Shown: positions 51,668 through 62,897 of the stretch, in pieces
Numbering within the stretch: position 1 is the stretch's first letter
Layout of the letters: every line of letters starts with the position of its first letter
Assembly: GCA_037447655.1 (NCBI GenBank)
Contig: JBBHKE010003190.1
Location: 613,424-677,423, forward strand
DNA length: 64,000 bases
Direction of reading: 5' to 3'
Source: Zygnema cylindricum
Taxonomy: Eukaryota; Streptophyta; Zygnematophyceae; Zygnematales; Zygnemataceae
The notes under the pieces: model-generated
The model's input: only the letters and a program-made list of their open reading frames with translations
What the model was told of the DNA's origin: nothing
Databases searched by the model: none
Program-made: the position numbers and the translations under genes

Positions 51668-52800
51668 TGATGTCTGGAAGTTTCCCAAAAATTGCCTTTA
51701 GAAAATCATATTCCCAAAACTGGATACTACAAAATTGGCTAAGTCCTAAGTTATATACTAATAGTGTCTATCTACTGATCTACACTAATTTGGGTAACCG
51801 TTACTTCGGTTATTATCTTGACTAACGACAAAGCATCTTACCTGTACGTCACTGTACCTCTAAACCCGAATTATTATTTTCTAAAAACCTAATGTCAGCG
51901 GTCCGATTAGAGGATTTGGCACCGTAGAATTGACTTCACGAAGTCCAGTGGTCCTTTCGAATTTCCGTACGTCCACGGAGGACATACTCACGCATTCTCC
52001 CAAGTGACGACACGTGTCCGAAGTGTGAATGAACCGTGAACTCCCAACTTCACTGTCACACTAATTTCGGTAAGTACTGAACCGAACTCAACCAAAAATA
52101 GCTTAAGTCCCGAACAGCTCTCTCTCACAGCTAAGGCATAAAGAGGACTAAAGCTTTCTAAAAAACAACACTTCCGGTCCCATGTGAATCGCATCCGTCG
52201 ACGTCTTTCAAAATCAATATCATAATTCACTTTCGAAATATCCGAACGTTTCTATTAAATGATCATAAAAATATTCCGTACCATATAATTCTTAAATATT
52301 TGTATGACTCCAAAAATAGCCGTACCATATATTTTTCGATATACCCGGATCAGATTCCGTCCGTCTGATCTGGCGATTCCAATTGCCTGTTGCGTGACGC
52401 GTGTCGACGTCACTCCGTAAAACCTGCAGAGGTACAATACACTCTATTGTACTTTGCCTACTGTAACACTAATAAAGGTAAGTCTTATATACCACTTTTT
52501 AGTTAGCGGGACTGGAGAATTTCTTCCCCCTCATAATCATGCGTGGTATTTTGAACCGGGGGAAGAGGTGTATGGCAAAGTTGATTTGGGAACACTGAAT
52601 TGGGGTTGCAGAATGCCTTGAGGAGGGACATATGAAAGACATCATGTATTTTCCATGCCGAACGAATGTCGAGTTTGTAAGCAACCGCATTTACTTTGGA
52701 TAGTATAGTAAATGGCCTTGTAAATCTCGGTGCCAATTTTGTAGAGAGAGCATATTCTAAGTCTACTCTATTTACTAACTAAAGATTTCAAATCTCAACA
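51668..52800 (-). repeat. Copia4 3' LTR with a foreign insert
   Basis: 1133 bp. Ends match the right LTR (TGATGTCTGGAAG start, AAATCTCAACA end). About 51890-52165 is unlike the right LTR, and 52500-52756 is a captured chromovirus fragment. Confidence 0.83.
52500..52756 (-). mobile_element. Chromovirus (gypsy) integrase C-terminal fragment
   Basis: Minus-strand frame of 77 residues: APRFTRPFTILSKVNAVAYKL, then KIHDVFHMSLLK, then DYEGEEIL. This is the GPY/F module of chromovirus integrases followed by the start of a chromodomain-like segment. It belongs to a gypsy lineage different from G1/G2/B, which end in a PHD. It lies inside the copia4 LTR and is absent from the right LTR. Confidence 0.8.
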
Positions 52801-52815
52801 CTCCCCTAAATCTTT
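52801..52815 (-). other. Polypurine tract of copia4
   Basis: Element-sense AAAGATTTAGGGGAG before the 3' LTR. Confidence 0.7.
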
Positions 52816-52823
52816 AGACTCAG

Positions 52824-53552
52824 TTACTCACTTAGTCTAACAGCTTCTCTGCAAAACTGTAACTTAGGAGCAGCAAGGGCTTTTGTTAACATATCAGCCA
52901 CCATCTTCTCATCCGGTAAATAACACAACTTAACGACTTTTGCAAGTACTTTTTCCCTGACAAAATGAAGTCTAACATCCATGTGTTTACTTTTAAAATG
53001 ATGGCTGGGGTTAGAAGCAATGGGAAAGGCTGCCTGGTTCTCACACCAAATAGACTGAGGACATGTTTGCATGTATCCAAGTTCTTGTAAAATAGACTTG
53101 ACCCATAGGAGCTCCTTGAGGGCCAAAGTTGCAGCCATATATTCATACGTCATTGTGGATTGAGCTGTAATCTTTTGTAATTTGCTACTCCAGCAGCAAG
53201 TTCTATCTCCAATCTTAAGTACAAAACCAGTTGTAGATTTCTGGCTTGGCATGTCCCCACGGCTGGCATCGCTCCACGTCTGTATTTTCACCTCTCTTCC
53301 TCCCAGTACAAGCTTGAGATTTTGAGTTCCTACAAGATATCTCAACACCCTTTTCGCTGCTTCCCAATCTGCCCTTTTAGGATTCTGTAGACTTCTACTC
53401 AAGACTCCCATAGCTGCTGCAATGTCGGGTCTCGTACAATTTATAAAATATATAAGACTCCTGACTACTTTTCTATATGGCTTTGAAGCCATAAACTCTT
53501 CCTCCCCTGTCTCTAGACTCCCACCAACTATTATACCTGAATGTGTATCAAT
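52824..53552 (-). pseudogene. Copia4 RNase H and pol C-terminus
   Basis: 222-residue frame (53492-52824): YRKVVRSLIYFINCTRPDI, WSDASRGDMPSQKSTTGFVL, then TMTYEYMAATLALKELLWVK (MEAEY of the family changed to MTYEY, losing the usual Glu) and KHMDVRLHFVREKVL. It is separated from the RT by a stop or frameshift near 53550. Confidence 0.83.
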
Positions 53553-54721
53553 TCATTCTAATTTCTGCCTGAATTCCATAGGAGTTACGAATCCTTTTAT
53601 ATCTCTCATTTCAAATCTTTCCAGCATGTTATCTATTGCTTCTTCCTGAGTCAACATAATCAGCCTCTTGTTTCTGTCTCTTTCTACCTGTACTCGTAAG
53701 ATGTATTTGGCCTCACCGAGGTCCTTCATCTCGAACCTTGACCTTAAAGCCATTTTAATGCGGTTTATTTCATCCATTGACTTACTTATTAATAATAGAT
53801 CATCCACATATACAGCAATGTAAATTACCCCGTCCTCTCCTTGTAGAACATATACAGAATGATCATAGCTAATTCTCTTAAAACCTAGCCTAGTCAAAAA
53901 CTCATCTAACTTCAAATTCCACTGACGCGGGGCTTTTTTTAGCCCATACAAAGATTTCATCAATTTACACACTAATTCTTCTTTTCCTTTTCAACGTATA
54001 TTTCAGGTTGTTTCATATAAATGGTTTCTTCTAACTCTCCATGCAAAAAGGCAGTTTTAACATCCATTTGTTGTATTTCCATATTCTCTATAGCTGCTAG
54101 ACTTAGCAAAATTTTGACAGTGGGAAATCTAACAACAAGAGATAAGATTTTCTCAAAGTGAATACTTTTTTTTTTATTATACCCTTTGGCCACTAGTCTG
54201 GCCTTATACCTTTCGATAGTGTTGTGCGGGTTCAGCTTCACCTTGAATACCCATTTGCTGCCGATGGCTTTTCTGCCTGGAGGAAGATCCACCAGCTCCC
54301 ATGTCTGTGCCTCCATAATAGACTTCATTTCATCATTTGCCGCCTTGATCCATTGATTTCTCTCAGGTGATGAGAAGGCCTCCTGGATCGTTAAAGGCTC
54401 CTCTGTAGCTGAAGAAAAAGCAAAGTGAGAGCTTGCTTGCATACGGCTGCTAGATCTCTTTCCCCTTGGAAATTCTGAGGCTGAGATCGTCAACAACCTC
54501 TGATTTTTCTGTTTAGTGTCAACGGTAACTTGATCTGGTACAGAGTCTGTAGTAGTTCCTTCCACCTGAGGCGTAGCTTGTGGTGAAGCATCCTGTAAAG
54601 GCACCAAAAGAACTGAATGAAGAGGTGTCCCACTTGCCGGTGGAAAGTAGACTCGCGGCGTATGATGAAAAATGACATATTCTTGCTTTTCCTTTGCCAG
54701 TTGATCTGGCACTTTAAACAC
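53553..54721 (-). pseudogene. Copia4 reverse transcriptase with linker
   Basis: Linker and RT N part in one 249-residue frame (54721-53972): RGKRSSSRMQASSH, WELVDLPPGRKAIGSKWVFK, MDVKTAFLHGELEETIYMKQ. After a stop at 53972 the frame continues (to 53553) with SLYGLKKAPRQWNLKLDEFL and AVYVDDLLLISKS, where the catalytic YVDD is intact. Confidence 0.85.
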
Positions 54722-54841
54722 GTCAACCGAATCCTGTTCATCTTTAATCTAGATATTTCTAGAAATAATCACTTTCTGTTTCTCAAGTACAAAAACTCTA
54801 TATCCTTTCGCATTATCATCATACCCCATGAAAATCCCAGG

Positions 54842-55657
54842 TTAGCCTTTAGGCTCCATTTTCCGTCTATCATGTGAAGTATCTAAAATAAAACACTTGC
54901 TACTAAAGATCTTAAAGTAACTAACATCAGGTTTTTCCCCTCTCCAAAGCTCATAAGGTGTAGTGCTAACAGACCTAGAAGCAATTCTATTTTTAATATA
55001 AACAACACAGTTAAGTGCTTCAGCCCAGAATTTCAAATCTAGCCCTTTATCTGCAAGCATGGACCGGGCACTCTTTGTCACTGTCCTATTTAATCTCTCA
55101 GACACACCATTTTGTTTCGGTGTATATAGAAATGTAAGATTGTGACTGATACCTTCCTGAAGGAGAAATTCTTCGAATTCCTTCGATGTGTATTTTCCCC
55201 CGTTGTTCGATCTTAGCGCCAATATTGGAACTCCATTAAGCTTTTCCGCCCACGCTTTGTAGTGTTTAAAGTGAGTAAACACTTCACTTTTATGTTGCAT
55301 GAAGTAAACTTTGATGTACCTCGAGTAGTCATCTGTAAATGTGACCATATAGTGGACCCATCCAACCAAAGCCACTTGCGAAGGACCAAGAATATCAGAA
55401 TGGATGAGTTGCAGAACTTTTTCCGATCTATGGTCTGTTTCCTGTGGAAATGGCAATTTGTGGATGTTGCCAAGTGAACAACCATCACAAGTTTTTATAG
55501 GATGAGATGTGAGAGAAACTCCATCAATTTTTCCCGAATTCACCATTTTCTTTAGACTACCATAATTCATGTGTCCTAATCTCTTATGCCACAACTCATT
55601 ATCATATTCGACACTGGAGTAGAGAACATCATTTTCTTTATATTCAGCCATTTCCAT
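54842..55657 (-). pseudogene. Copia4 integrase
   Basis: 271 residues with HHCC (LWHKRLGHMN, CDGCSLGN), first core Asp IHSDILGPS, second block LRSNNGGKYTSKEF, where the catalytic Asp is Asn, and Glu NGVSERLNRTVTKSARS. It ends METPKG-like at a stop. The Asp-to-Asn change would abolish catalysis. Confidence 0.86.
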
Positions 55658-55660
55658 CCG

Positions 55661-56452
55661 CTACATTTTGCTAGCATCTCTAGTTGCTATTACCGCGACT
55701 TTCCTTTTCTTGCTAACAACCTGTCTCCCTCCTTTCAAAACAACTTCAAAGCCTTTGCTCTCCACTAATGATGTAGAAAAAAGATTTTTCTTAAAATCTG
55801 GAACATACAAAACATTGTGAAGGGTTCGCTCTACCGACTTCCCCCCCACACCTACCAGTAATGATACATCACTTTGAGCTGAGGTTTGAACACTCATGCC
55901 GCAAGCATAGTAGATACTATTTGAAGATGTTTGTTGCAGATTTATAAAAGCCGCCTTGTTCCAACACATGTGGGCAGACGCTCCAGTGTCCATGATCCAT
56001 CCTGCATCCTTTGGACCCTCCATGGCAGCCGCCATAGCAAATAGTTCCGCCTCCTCTTGCTCATTGAAGTTGAGAGACTCATCTGTATCAGTTGTAGAAG
56101 CTGAAAAAAGAGCATTTCCACGAGAAGGATTTCCAAAAAAACCTTTATGATACTTGCTTTGTTGCCAACCTGGCCTGTATAAACCTGTCTTATTAGAACA
56201 ATAGAAACAAGTAGTAGTAGATGGCCTATTCTGCCTTTGATTAAATTGATTTTGATTCTGATTAAACTGATATCTTTTGTCAAAGTCTATTGCAAATGCT
56301 TCAACCTTTCCTTCTCCCTCAAGGAGTTTAGTATTTGTTTCTTCCTCCAATATAAGATTATACACTAACTGAAATGACCAGCTAGCTTTATCATGACTCT
56401 TTAGTTGAACAGACACACCCTTCATGCTACTAGGGAGACCTCTAATAAGCAA
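55661..56452 (-). pseudogene. Copia4 gag C part and protease
   Basis: 263 residues: gag helices, a Gln/Asn-rich stretch, a damaged knuckle (CFYCSNKTGLYRPGW; His and last Cys lost), the protease AGWIMDTGASAHMCWN (DTG intact) and the retropepsin tail LHNVLYVPDFKKNLFST. A stop separates it from the integrase frame. Confidence 0.83.
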
Positions 56453-56458
56453 AGCGGC

Positions 56459-56932
56459 CTATTGAAACTCAGGAAATGACACCCCAGCAGAAGAGTGAGC
56501 ATCAATGAGAGCGCGAAAATTGTCACAATACTCAACCATAGTTCCCCCCGTGTATTTGTATCCCCAAATTTTTCTAGCCACCAAGAGCTCCTCTTGAACA
56601 TTCGCTTTCTCAAAAGCCGATTTGAGGGATGTCCAAATCTCCCTCGCCTTCTTCATTTTCACTCGAGACATGACCAAATTTTCTGAAATAGAAAGAATTA
56701 GATTGTTTGTTGCCATCGAATTCTTTTTCGCACAAATTGGATTTGTTTCATCAAGAGAGCCATCCAAGACCCCCAATAAGTCAGCAATTTCAAACGACGA
56801 TTCAACCATCGCCGCCCAGTACGCATACTTTTGGCCATTGAACATATGAATTCTTGACGAAAGGCCCATAACTTGTTGTTCTACAACCACCGATGCAGGC
56901 GGAGAACCAACAGTAGTAGTGGAAGTAGACAT
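56459..56932 (-). CDS. Copia4 gag N part
   Basis: 157 residues from ATG 56932 (MSTSTTTVGSPPAS). Gag_UBN2-like: SRIHMFNGQKYAYWAAMVES, MATNNLILSISENLV and KKAREIWTSLKSAFEKAN. It ends at a stop just before the next gag frame (56452). Unlike copia1 and copia5, this gag starts downstream of the LTR, about 170 bp away. Confidence 0.82.
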   Translation of the reverse strand: MSTSTTTVGSPPASVVVEQQVMGLSSRIHMFNGQKYAYWAAMVESSFEIADLLGVLDGSLDETNPICAKKNSMATNNLILSISENLVMSRVKMKKAREIWTSLKSAFEKANVQEELLVARKIWGYKYTGGTMVEYCDNFRALIDAHSSAGVSFPEFQ

Positions 56933-57100
56933 GAAAAACAGCAGAAACTTTCAAAGTACCTACTCAACAGCCAACTTAGAACTGACACAAAATATGACTT
57001 AGAAAACCAATAAGCTTCAAATTCGCCACAATGATACAAAATACAGTAAACTGACAATTCCCAAATTTCTAGCCCAAATGACTTAGTAAACCATAAGATA

Positions 57101-57957
57101 TGATGTCTGGAAGTTTCCCAAAAATTGCCCTTAGAAAATCATATTCCCAAAACTGGATACTACAAAATTGGCTAAGTCCTAAGTTATATACTCATAGTGT
57201 CTATCTACTGATCTACACTAATTTGGGTAACCGTTACTTCGGTTATTATCTTGACTAACGACAAAGCATCTTACCTGTACGTCACTGTACCTCTAAACCC
57301 GAATTATTATTTTCTAAAAACCTGATTAATGGAACACTATTTTTTATCACACTAAAATACAAACTAATGTTATTCAGATATTTACAGAAATTGAACCATA
57401 CACAAACCGTTCTAACCATACAAAAAACGTTCCAAATGCTTAGTCAGCGGTAGCCGCTAAAGTCCAGCCGAATGTGGTCGTGTAGTACGAAGCACCTGAG
57501 TGCTTCGTCACTTGTGGTCCCACGTGAATCACGCCTCGTCACTTTTTGGTCCCACGTAAATCTCGCCTCGTCACTTCCGGTCCCATGTGAATCGCGTCCG
57601 TCGACGTCTCTCAAAATCAATATCATAATTCACTTCCAAAATATCCGAACGTTTCTATTAAATGATTGTAAAAATATTCCGTACCATATAATTCTTAAAT
57701 ATTTGTATGACTCCAAAAATAGCCATACCATATATTTTTCGATATACCCGGATCAGATTCCGTCCGTCTGATTTGGCGATTCCAATTGCCTGTTGCGTGA
57801 CGCGTGTCGACGTCACTCCGTAAAACCTGCAGAGGTACAATACACTCTATTGTATTTTGCCTACTGTAACACTAATAAAGGTAAGTCTTATATACCACTT
57901 TTTAGAAACTATTCTAAGTCTACTCTATTTACTAACTAAAGATTTCAAATCTTAACA
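57101..57957 (-). repeat. Copia4 5' LTR
   Basis: 857 bp, TGATGTCTGGAAG to CTTAACA on the plus strand. It contains a tandem repeat of a CCCACGTGAATC-type unit (GGTCCCACGTGAATC, GGTCCCACGTAAATC, GGTCCCATGTGAATC, about 57510-57595). Confidence 0.85.
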
Positions 57958-58553
57958 CTAAACACATGACAACTAAACACAACGAATCTTAACGTGTTGG
58001 AACCACTAAGTAGAATGCAATGGGAGAGGCATAAACACAAACCAATATATTAGGCAATTGTAGGAAGCTTAAGGAATGTAGTTATAGTCAAAGGGCCACA
58101 AGCTGAAGTGAGCCCCGATTTGAATACAAATTGTTCCTACAAACTAACTCAAATAAAGTTCCAATCTCCTTCTATATTCTTTGATAAGATCCTATAGAAG
58201 AAATGTACAATGAAAGTTCTAATCAAATAAAGTTGATGTTTTTTGTGAATTTTGAGATAGTCAAAAAGTTCAGATCAAATAAAGTTGATGCTTCGCTAAA
58301 TTCTGAGATAGTCCGAGAGAGTGATCTGCATGATATTTCCATGAGATAATGTTCTAAAATGCCTTAATGCATTTTTTTTTCTGTGTGTCATCTTGTGAAT
58401 CCTGTGATGAAATGACTAAACGAGGGCGCAATGAGAGGTTGATGTTTTGTCGTTTTCCACCACAAGCTGCTGCTTCTCGATTTGGACACATTCGGACGCA
58501 CAAAAAAGGTTGGCGGAATCGCCATCAGATTTCGTACGTTTCAATTCATCTCA
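57958..58553. other. Unassigned DNA
   Basis: No gene seen. Contains a local duplication: ATCAAATAAAGTTGATG with GAGATAGTC at about 58215-58262 and again at about 58273-58313. Confidence 0.4.
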
Positions 58554-59438
58554 TCACGTCATGTTAAAAATATCTGAATCGGTTAAGTGTGCCGGTACAA
58601 ATGAATTGCCAAATATCTCACAAAAATAACATTCCCACTCGATGTTTTGGCGATGCATTTGGTACAAAATCATCTTCAGTGACTTTTCATCATACTTGAA
58701 AAAATTCTTGCTCGAAATTCCCCTATAATATTTCAGTTGACCGTTGTAAATGCGGGTTGATACGAAGGTGATACAATTTGTAGCTTTCGTCAATTCAGAA
58801 TGGTACTCGTTCTATTCGATATATGATTACGTGGGGACCACGTGACGTCCAATGATGTCCTACAAAAAGTTTATGACCAATTAGAGCTTCTCTAGCGCCT
58901 TGAATTACTACGTCGCTGGCGTTCTTTTTTGGTGCCAACGGTTGAAACTTGGGACCATTTGAGGTGTCCTCTATCCTCTTTGTACGAGGAGCAAAATCAA
59001 TCCTCAAGATTGAAATTTAGATATGACCGTCAATTTGAATGTCTGCCTGACATCTTGTTGGGATAGCATATGCTGTCGCATAGTCATGTGTTGTCTTTCG
59101 AACAACTTCCAAAGTTCTACCCGTCCGATTGTTTTGTTCACGGTGGCGATGGAATTTTGGTAATTCGTTATCTGCGACTCCAAACTTTGTTCGCGCCTAC
59201 GTCGCACGATATCAAAGGTACAACCAGTATTTTTGTCACACATATAATAGTAAGTATTTCCATGTACAGATTTACTTTGTCCTTTGACAATTTGTTGTCT
59301 AAATCCTCCTTCTTTTAAGGTTTCTTCTAACTCCACCTTTCTCCTCAGACTACCATATTCTAGCATGCCTTTTTGAATTCTAAGGCTTTGGTTCTTTTGC
59401 ATGGCCTTTGGTATTCGTCTTTTCTTCCGCCCAGTCAC
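58554..59438 (-). pseudogene. Hypothetical coding-like region, family not recognised
   Basis: Three minus-strand frames in succession look protein-like. 59438-59004 (144 residues) is basic at the start (TGRKKRRIPKAMQK), has YYYMCDKNTGCTFDIVRRRR and a long helical stretch. 59007-58795 contains KKNASDVVIQGAREALIGHK. 58793-58554 has KYYRGISSKNFFKYDEKSLK and ends HLTDSDIFNMT. They may be pieces of one decayed gene or exons; no splice sites were assigned. No known domain was recognised, so no function is given. Confidence 0.3.
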
Positions 59439-59884
59439 AGCTTGCGCTTCTTACCTAGCGTGGGATTTTCGAACCTGTAAATGTCCATGATGTTCCTCAC
59501 GAATTTTGTGAGGTGAGAATCTCCTTGCCTCCTCAACTCGAACAATCAGACATGTGTTTGAATTTATTTTGTACTCCTTTCTGGCAGCTCTATTCTTAGG
59601 TGACCTTGTGGCAGCTCTATTCTTAGGTGACCTTGTGCCTCCTATTTTCTTTTTGACTGCTTTTATAAATGTTAATATAAAAAGTTCATTTATGTCTCTC
59701 TTATCTTAAAACTCTTTTGAACTTCAGATTTTGACTAGTGTCTCCATGTTTATTGTTGAGTTTGAGCTTCCACTTTTCCATTCTATGAAGTTGAAACTTG
59801 ACCTAACTTTGACATTAGAACTTGGGAATTTGAAACTAATTATTTTGTCTTTTCCCATCTTCTTTCTATTGTGCTTAGCATTTT
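59439..59884. other. Unassigned AT-rich flank of copia5
   Basis: No gene recognised. A 26-bp tandem duplication lies near 59583-59634 (GGCAGCTCTATTCTTAGGTGACC twice). The last bases ATTTT (59880-59884) would be the left target duplication of copia5; the right one is outside the window. Confidence 0.4.
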
Positions 59885-60466
59885 TGTTGAGATTCAGAAA
59901 AAGTGGCCATATGATCAATCAATTATAAGACAGGAAGCTAAGGAAAACAATTCTCTATATGAGAAAGCAAAGCTTAATTACTGCACATGGAAGAAGATAG
60001 ATTAATTCCACGACAAGATAAGCACTCAGTGCAAAAATAGCAGCAGTGAAAAAATTCGAGTGAATCATTCGGTAGATTGATGATTGATTTTCAATGTCCA
60101 CCATGAGTACATTTTATATATGTGAATGATGTAGGTACTACGCTACTTGTGTTCCACGTAAAGGAATAGAATCTTAACTTATGACCTACGTAATCAAATC
60201 AACGACCATGGTTTACTACGTGACATTCACTCAAAATGTGCGACGACTTAACTTGCCGTACAATACAAGTAGACAACTACGTTTCATCAAAACTTGACGT
60301 CTACGCAAAGTATGGTTGACTTTTAAACAAATTTAACTTGACGTCCATGCAAATGTATCTTCACGCCTAATCAATCGTATAGGACTCCGGTTGATTTTTT
60401 TTCACGTCACGTTGACTAATTTTGACTTTCTGGTCCTTAGAAGACAATGGACGCAGAATTCTAACA
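59885..60466 (-). repeat. Copia5 3' LTR
   Basis: 582 bp, TGTTGAGATTC to ATTCTAACA on the plus strand, closely matching 63730-64000 over the part visible. The element-sense end has ATG GCC in frame with gag. Confidence 0.9.
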
Positions 60467-60480
60467 CCCCCACTCTGGGT
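60467..60480 (-). other. Polypurine tract of copia5
   Basis: Element-sense CAGAGTGGGGG directly before the LTR start. Confidence 0.65.
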
Positions 60481-60519
60481 CATTTTCTGCATACTATCAA
60501 GTGTCCACACTAAAAAGGA

Positions 60520-61617
60520 TCAGCTCCGTGAGCTGATTACAAAAAAACAAATTTTAAACCTTTCTTTCCAATTTGTTCTCTGCAACCGACAAATCTTTTT
60601 CAACATATATAAAATCCAACCGGTAGTGCTCCTCTTTCTTTCGAGGTTGTCGTTTACATGACATCTCTCAAAGGCCTCTTCTCTCATTTTGGTGTCAAGT
60701 TTCATCTTCCGACACCTAGGACTTTGTTTTAGACCGTATATTGATTTGTGTAGTTTGCACACCATGTGTTCTTTTCCTGGTTCTATCATGCCCTCTGGTT
60801 GTTCCATGTAGAATTTTTCCTCTAAATCCCCATTTATGAATGCAGTTTTGATATCTAGTTGATGCATTTGCATACCTTCTACTGCCCCTAAGGCTATTAA
60901 ACTTCTGAGACTATTAAATTTCACTACTGGTGAGAAACTCTCAGTATAATCAACCCCCTCTTCTTGGAAATATCCCTTAGCTACCAACCTCGCTTTATAT
61001 CTTTCCACTGACCCATCTGATTTCCTCTTAATCTTAAAAAACCATTTACACCCCACAATGTTTTTCTCTTTTGGGCGTTCTACAAAGGTCCAAGTTTTGT
61101 TTTTGATCAGTGATTCATATTCTAATTCTATTGCCTCTTTCCATTTTTGAGAATTAGAACTCTCCAAAGCTTCATAAAATGTTTGTGGTTCCCCCTCTGC
61201 CGCCATAAAACAATAAGCTAATCCCACATCTCTCGTTTTTTCAATAAGTCGTTTTCGTTTAACACGTATCCGATTAAAAACTCTTTGAGGAGTTAGCTTC
61301 AATTTCAGTTGTTGAATCGGATTTGGAGAGGTTGTAATTTGTGAAGGTTGTGCTGCCGCTAACTTCTGCACTGGTAAGGGTTGAAAGGTTGATGTTCTGC
61401 GGGGGATGATAGAAGTCTGAATTGGAATGGAAATTAGCGTGGATGACGAAGGCTCCACTTCATGTTCTCTGCTTGGAGTACTTGGCGTCTGTGGAGATCC
61501 ACTTTCCAATTCTTCTTGATTGTTAAAGGGAACAGTGACAGTCTCTGGTTCTTTATACCAAGGGTCAAAATTATGTGTCACGTCTGAATTACTTTCTTTC
61601 CCTTCATCCACATTCAC
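60520..61617 (-). pseudogene. Copia5 linker and deleted reverse transcriptase/RNase H
   Basis: 365-residue frame. Linker rich in Pro/Ser/Thr, then RT N part (WTFVERPKEKNIVGCKWFFK, MHQLDIKTAFINGDLEEKFY, LHKSIYGLKQSPR). Immediately after KQSPR the text jumps to an RNase H-like DNLERKRSTTGWIL, so the YVDD palm, thumb and most of RNase H are gone. The frame stays open across the deletion, which shows the element cannot reverse-transcribe itself but might be mobilised in trans. Confidence 0.85.
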
Positions 61618-62819
61618 ATCTCGGCTAATAGGAACTTTCTGTGTAACTGGGTCATAAATTCTGTAAGCTTTTCTATTTATATCATAACCTACAAAGACAC
61701 CACTCCAACTCTTCTTGTCAAATTTCTTTCTATTTTTGCTGGGATGTGAACAACAGTTTTTCTTCCAAAAACTCTAAAATGTTTAACATTTGGTTCAAAG
61801 CCTGACCAAGCTTCTTCGTGTGTAATATCTTTCAGAAAAGTACTACGAGTAAAGATAGCTTAAGCCCATAGGTTTTGATTCAGATTTGCACTATGTACTA
61901 AATAACGTGCAATTTCAACCAAAGTTCGGTTAAGTCTTTCAGATACTCCTTTTTGTTGCGGACTATGAGCTACTGTAAATTCTTGCTGTATCCCCCAAGT
62001 TTTGCAGTTTTCCTTAAAATCATTGAAGGTATATTCCCCCCCATTATCCAACCTTAAAATCTGGAACGGCTCTCCAGCATGATTTTCTACCATGGTTTTA
62101 AACTCTCTGAATTTCTCAAAGGCTTCTCCCTTAGATTTCATAAAATACACCCATACTTTTCTAGTGCACTCATCGGTAAACGTGATGAAAAATCTAGAAC
62201 CTCCAAGACTTAAGATGTGAGGACCGTTCAAGTCACAATGAATAAGCTCCAGCTTTGTTCTATGTTTGGGTGCATCGTCTTTATGAAAAGAAAGCCTTCT
62301 TTGCTTACCTTGAGCACATCCTTCACACACCTTAAGGTTGTCTTTATCGTCGACGTCTTCAAGTCCTTTCACCATCTTCTTTTCGATGATTTGATTAAGA
62401 TTTTGCTCTCCCGGATGAGCATATCGTTGATGCCATAGCTCCAAAGTTTGTGCTTCTTTGCTGAAATTCATCTGCGCATCTTTATTTTCCAAACGTAGAG
62501 CAAAAATATTCCCTTCCGAATATCCAAGAGAGATTAGTTTTCCCTCACTTTTGATTTCACAACGTTCGTTTTTCTTTTTCTCAAATTTGACTTTTAGTCC
62601 ACTCCTCACAGCATGCATAACACTGAAAAGGTTATGCTTTAAACCTTGTAAGTATAACACTTCTTTTAGATGCCCTTCATGGCTACCAGTATCACAGTAT
62701 AACTGTAACTTAACCTCGCCCATTAGACAAGTCTCTAGAATCTTATCATCTACCAGTACAATCTGTCGAGGACTTTGTAAAGCTGTGAGAGAAGAAAAAA
62801 TGGACTTATCATTACACAT
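61618..62819 (-). pseudogene. Copia5 integrase
   Basis: The main frame 62819-61860 contains a capsid/protease tail, HHCC (WHQRYAHPGEQN, CEGCAQGKQRR) and core residues Asp (LIHCDLNGPHIL), Asp (LRLDNGGEYTFNDF) and Glu (GVSERLNRTLVEIAR). It stops after NLWA at 61859 (TAA) and continues with damaged C-terminal text to 61618 (EAWSGFEPNVKHFRVFG). The protease motif just upstream reads WIIDSRGSYHM, so the usual DSG is DSR. Confidence 0.87.
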
Positions 62820-62897
62820 ATGATAAGACCCTCTAGAGTCTATAATCCATTTGTTTTTTTGAGCATTAGACTGTGTGAGAAAAAGTTGGGTCTCATC

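Larger units (their letters stand above)
51668..57957 (-). mobile_element. Ty1/copia element copia4 (degraded)
   Basis: Different copia family, full-length layout: 3' LTR 51668-52800, polypurine tract, pol, gag, leader, 5' LTR 57101-57957. The flanking bases (CAATA left, CTAAA right) do not match, and the LTR middles differ, so this may be a chimera of two copies. Inactivating changes include the integrase Asp. Confidence 0.85.

Noticed and set aside
57500-57600. CRISPR-like array from the CCCACGTGAATC repeats
   Set aside because: Three short imperfect tandem units in a copia LTR of a eukaryote; no spacer structure or cas genes.
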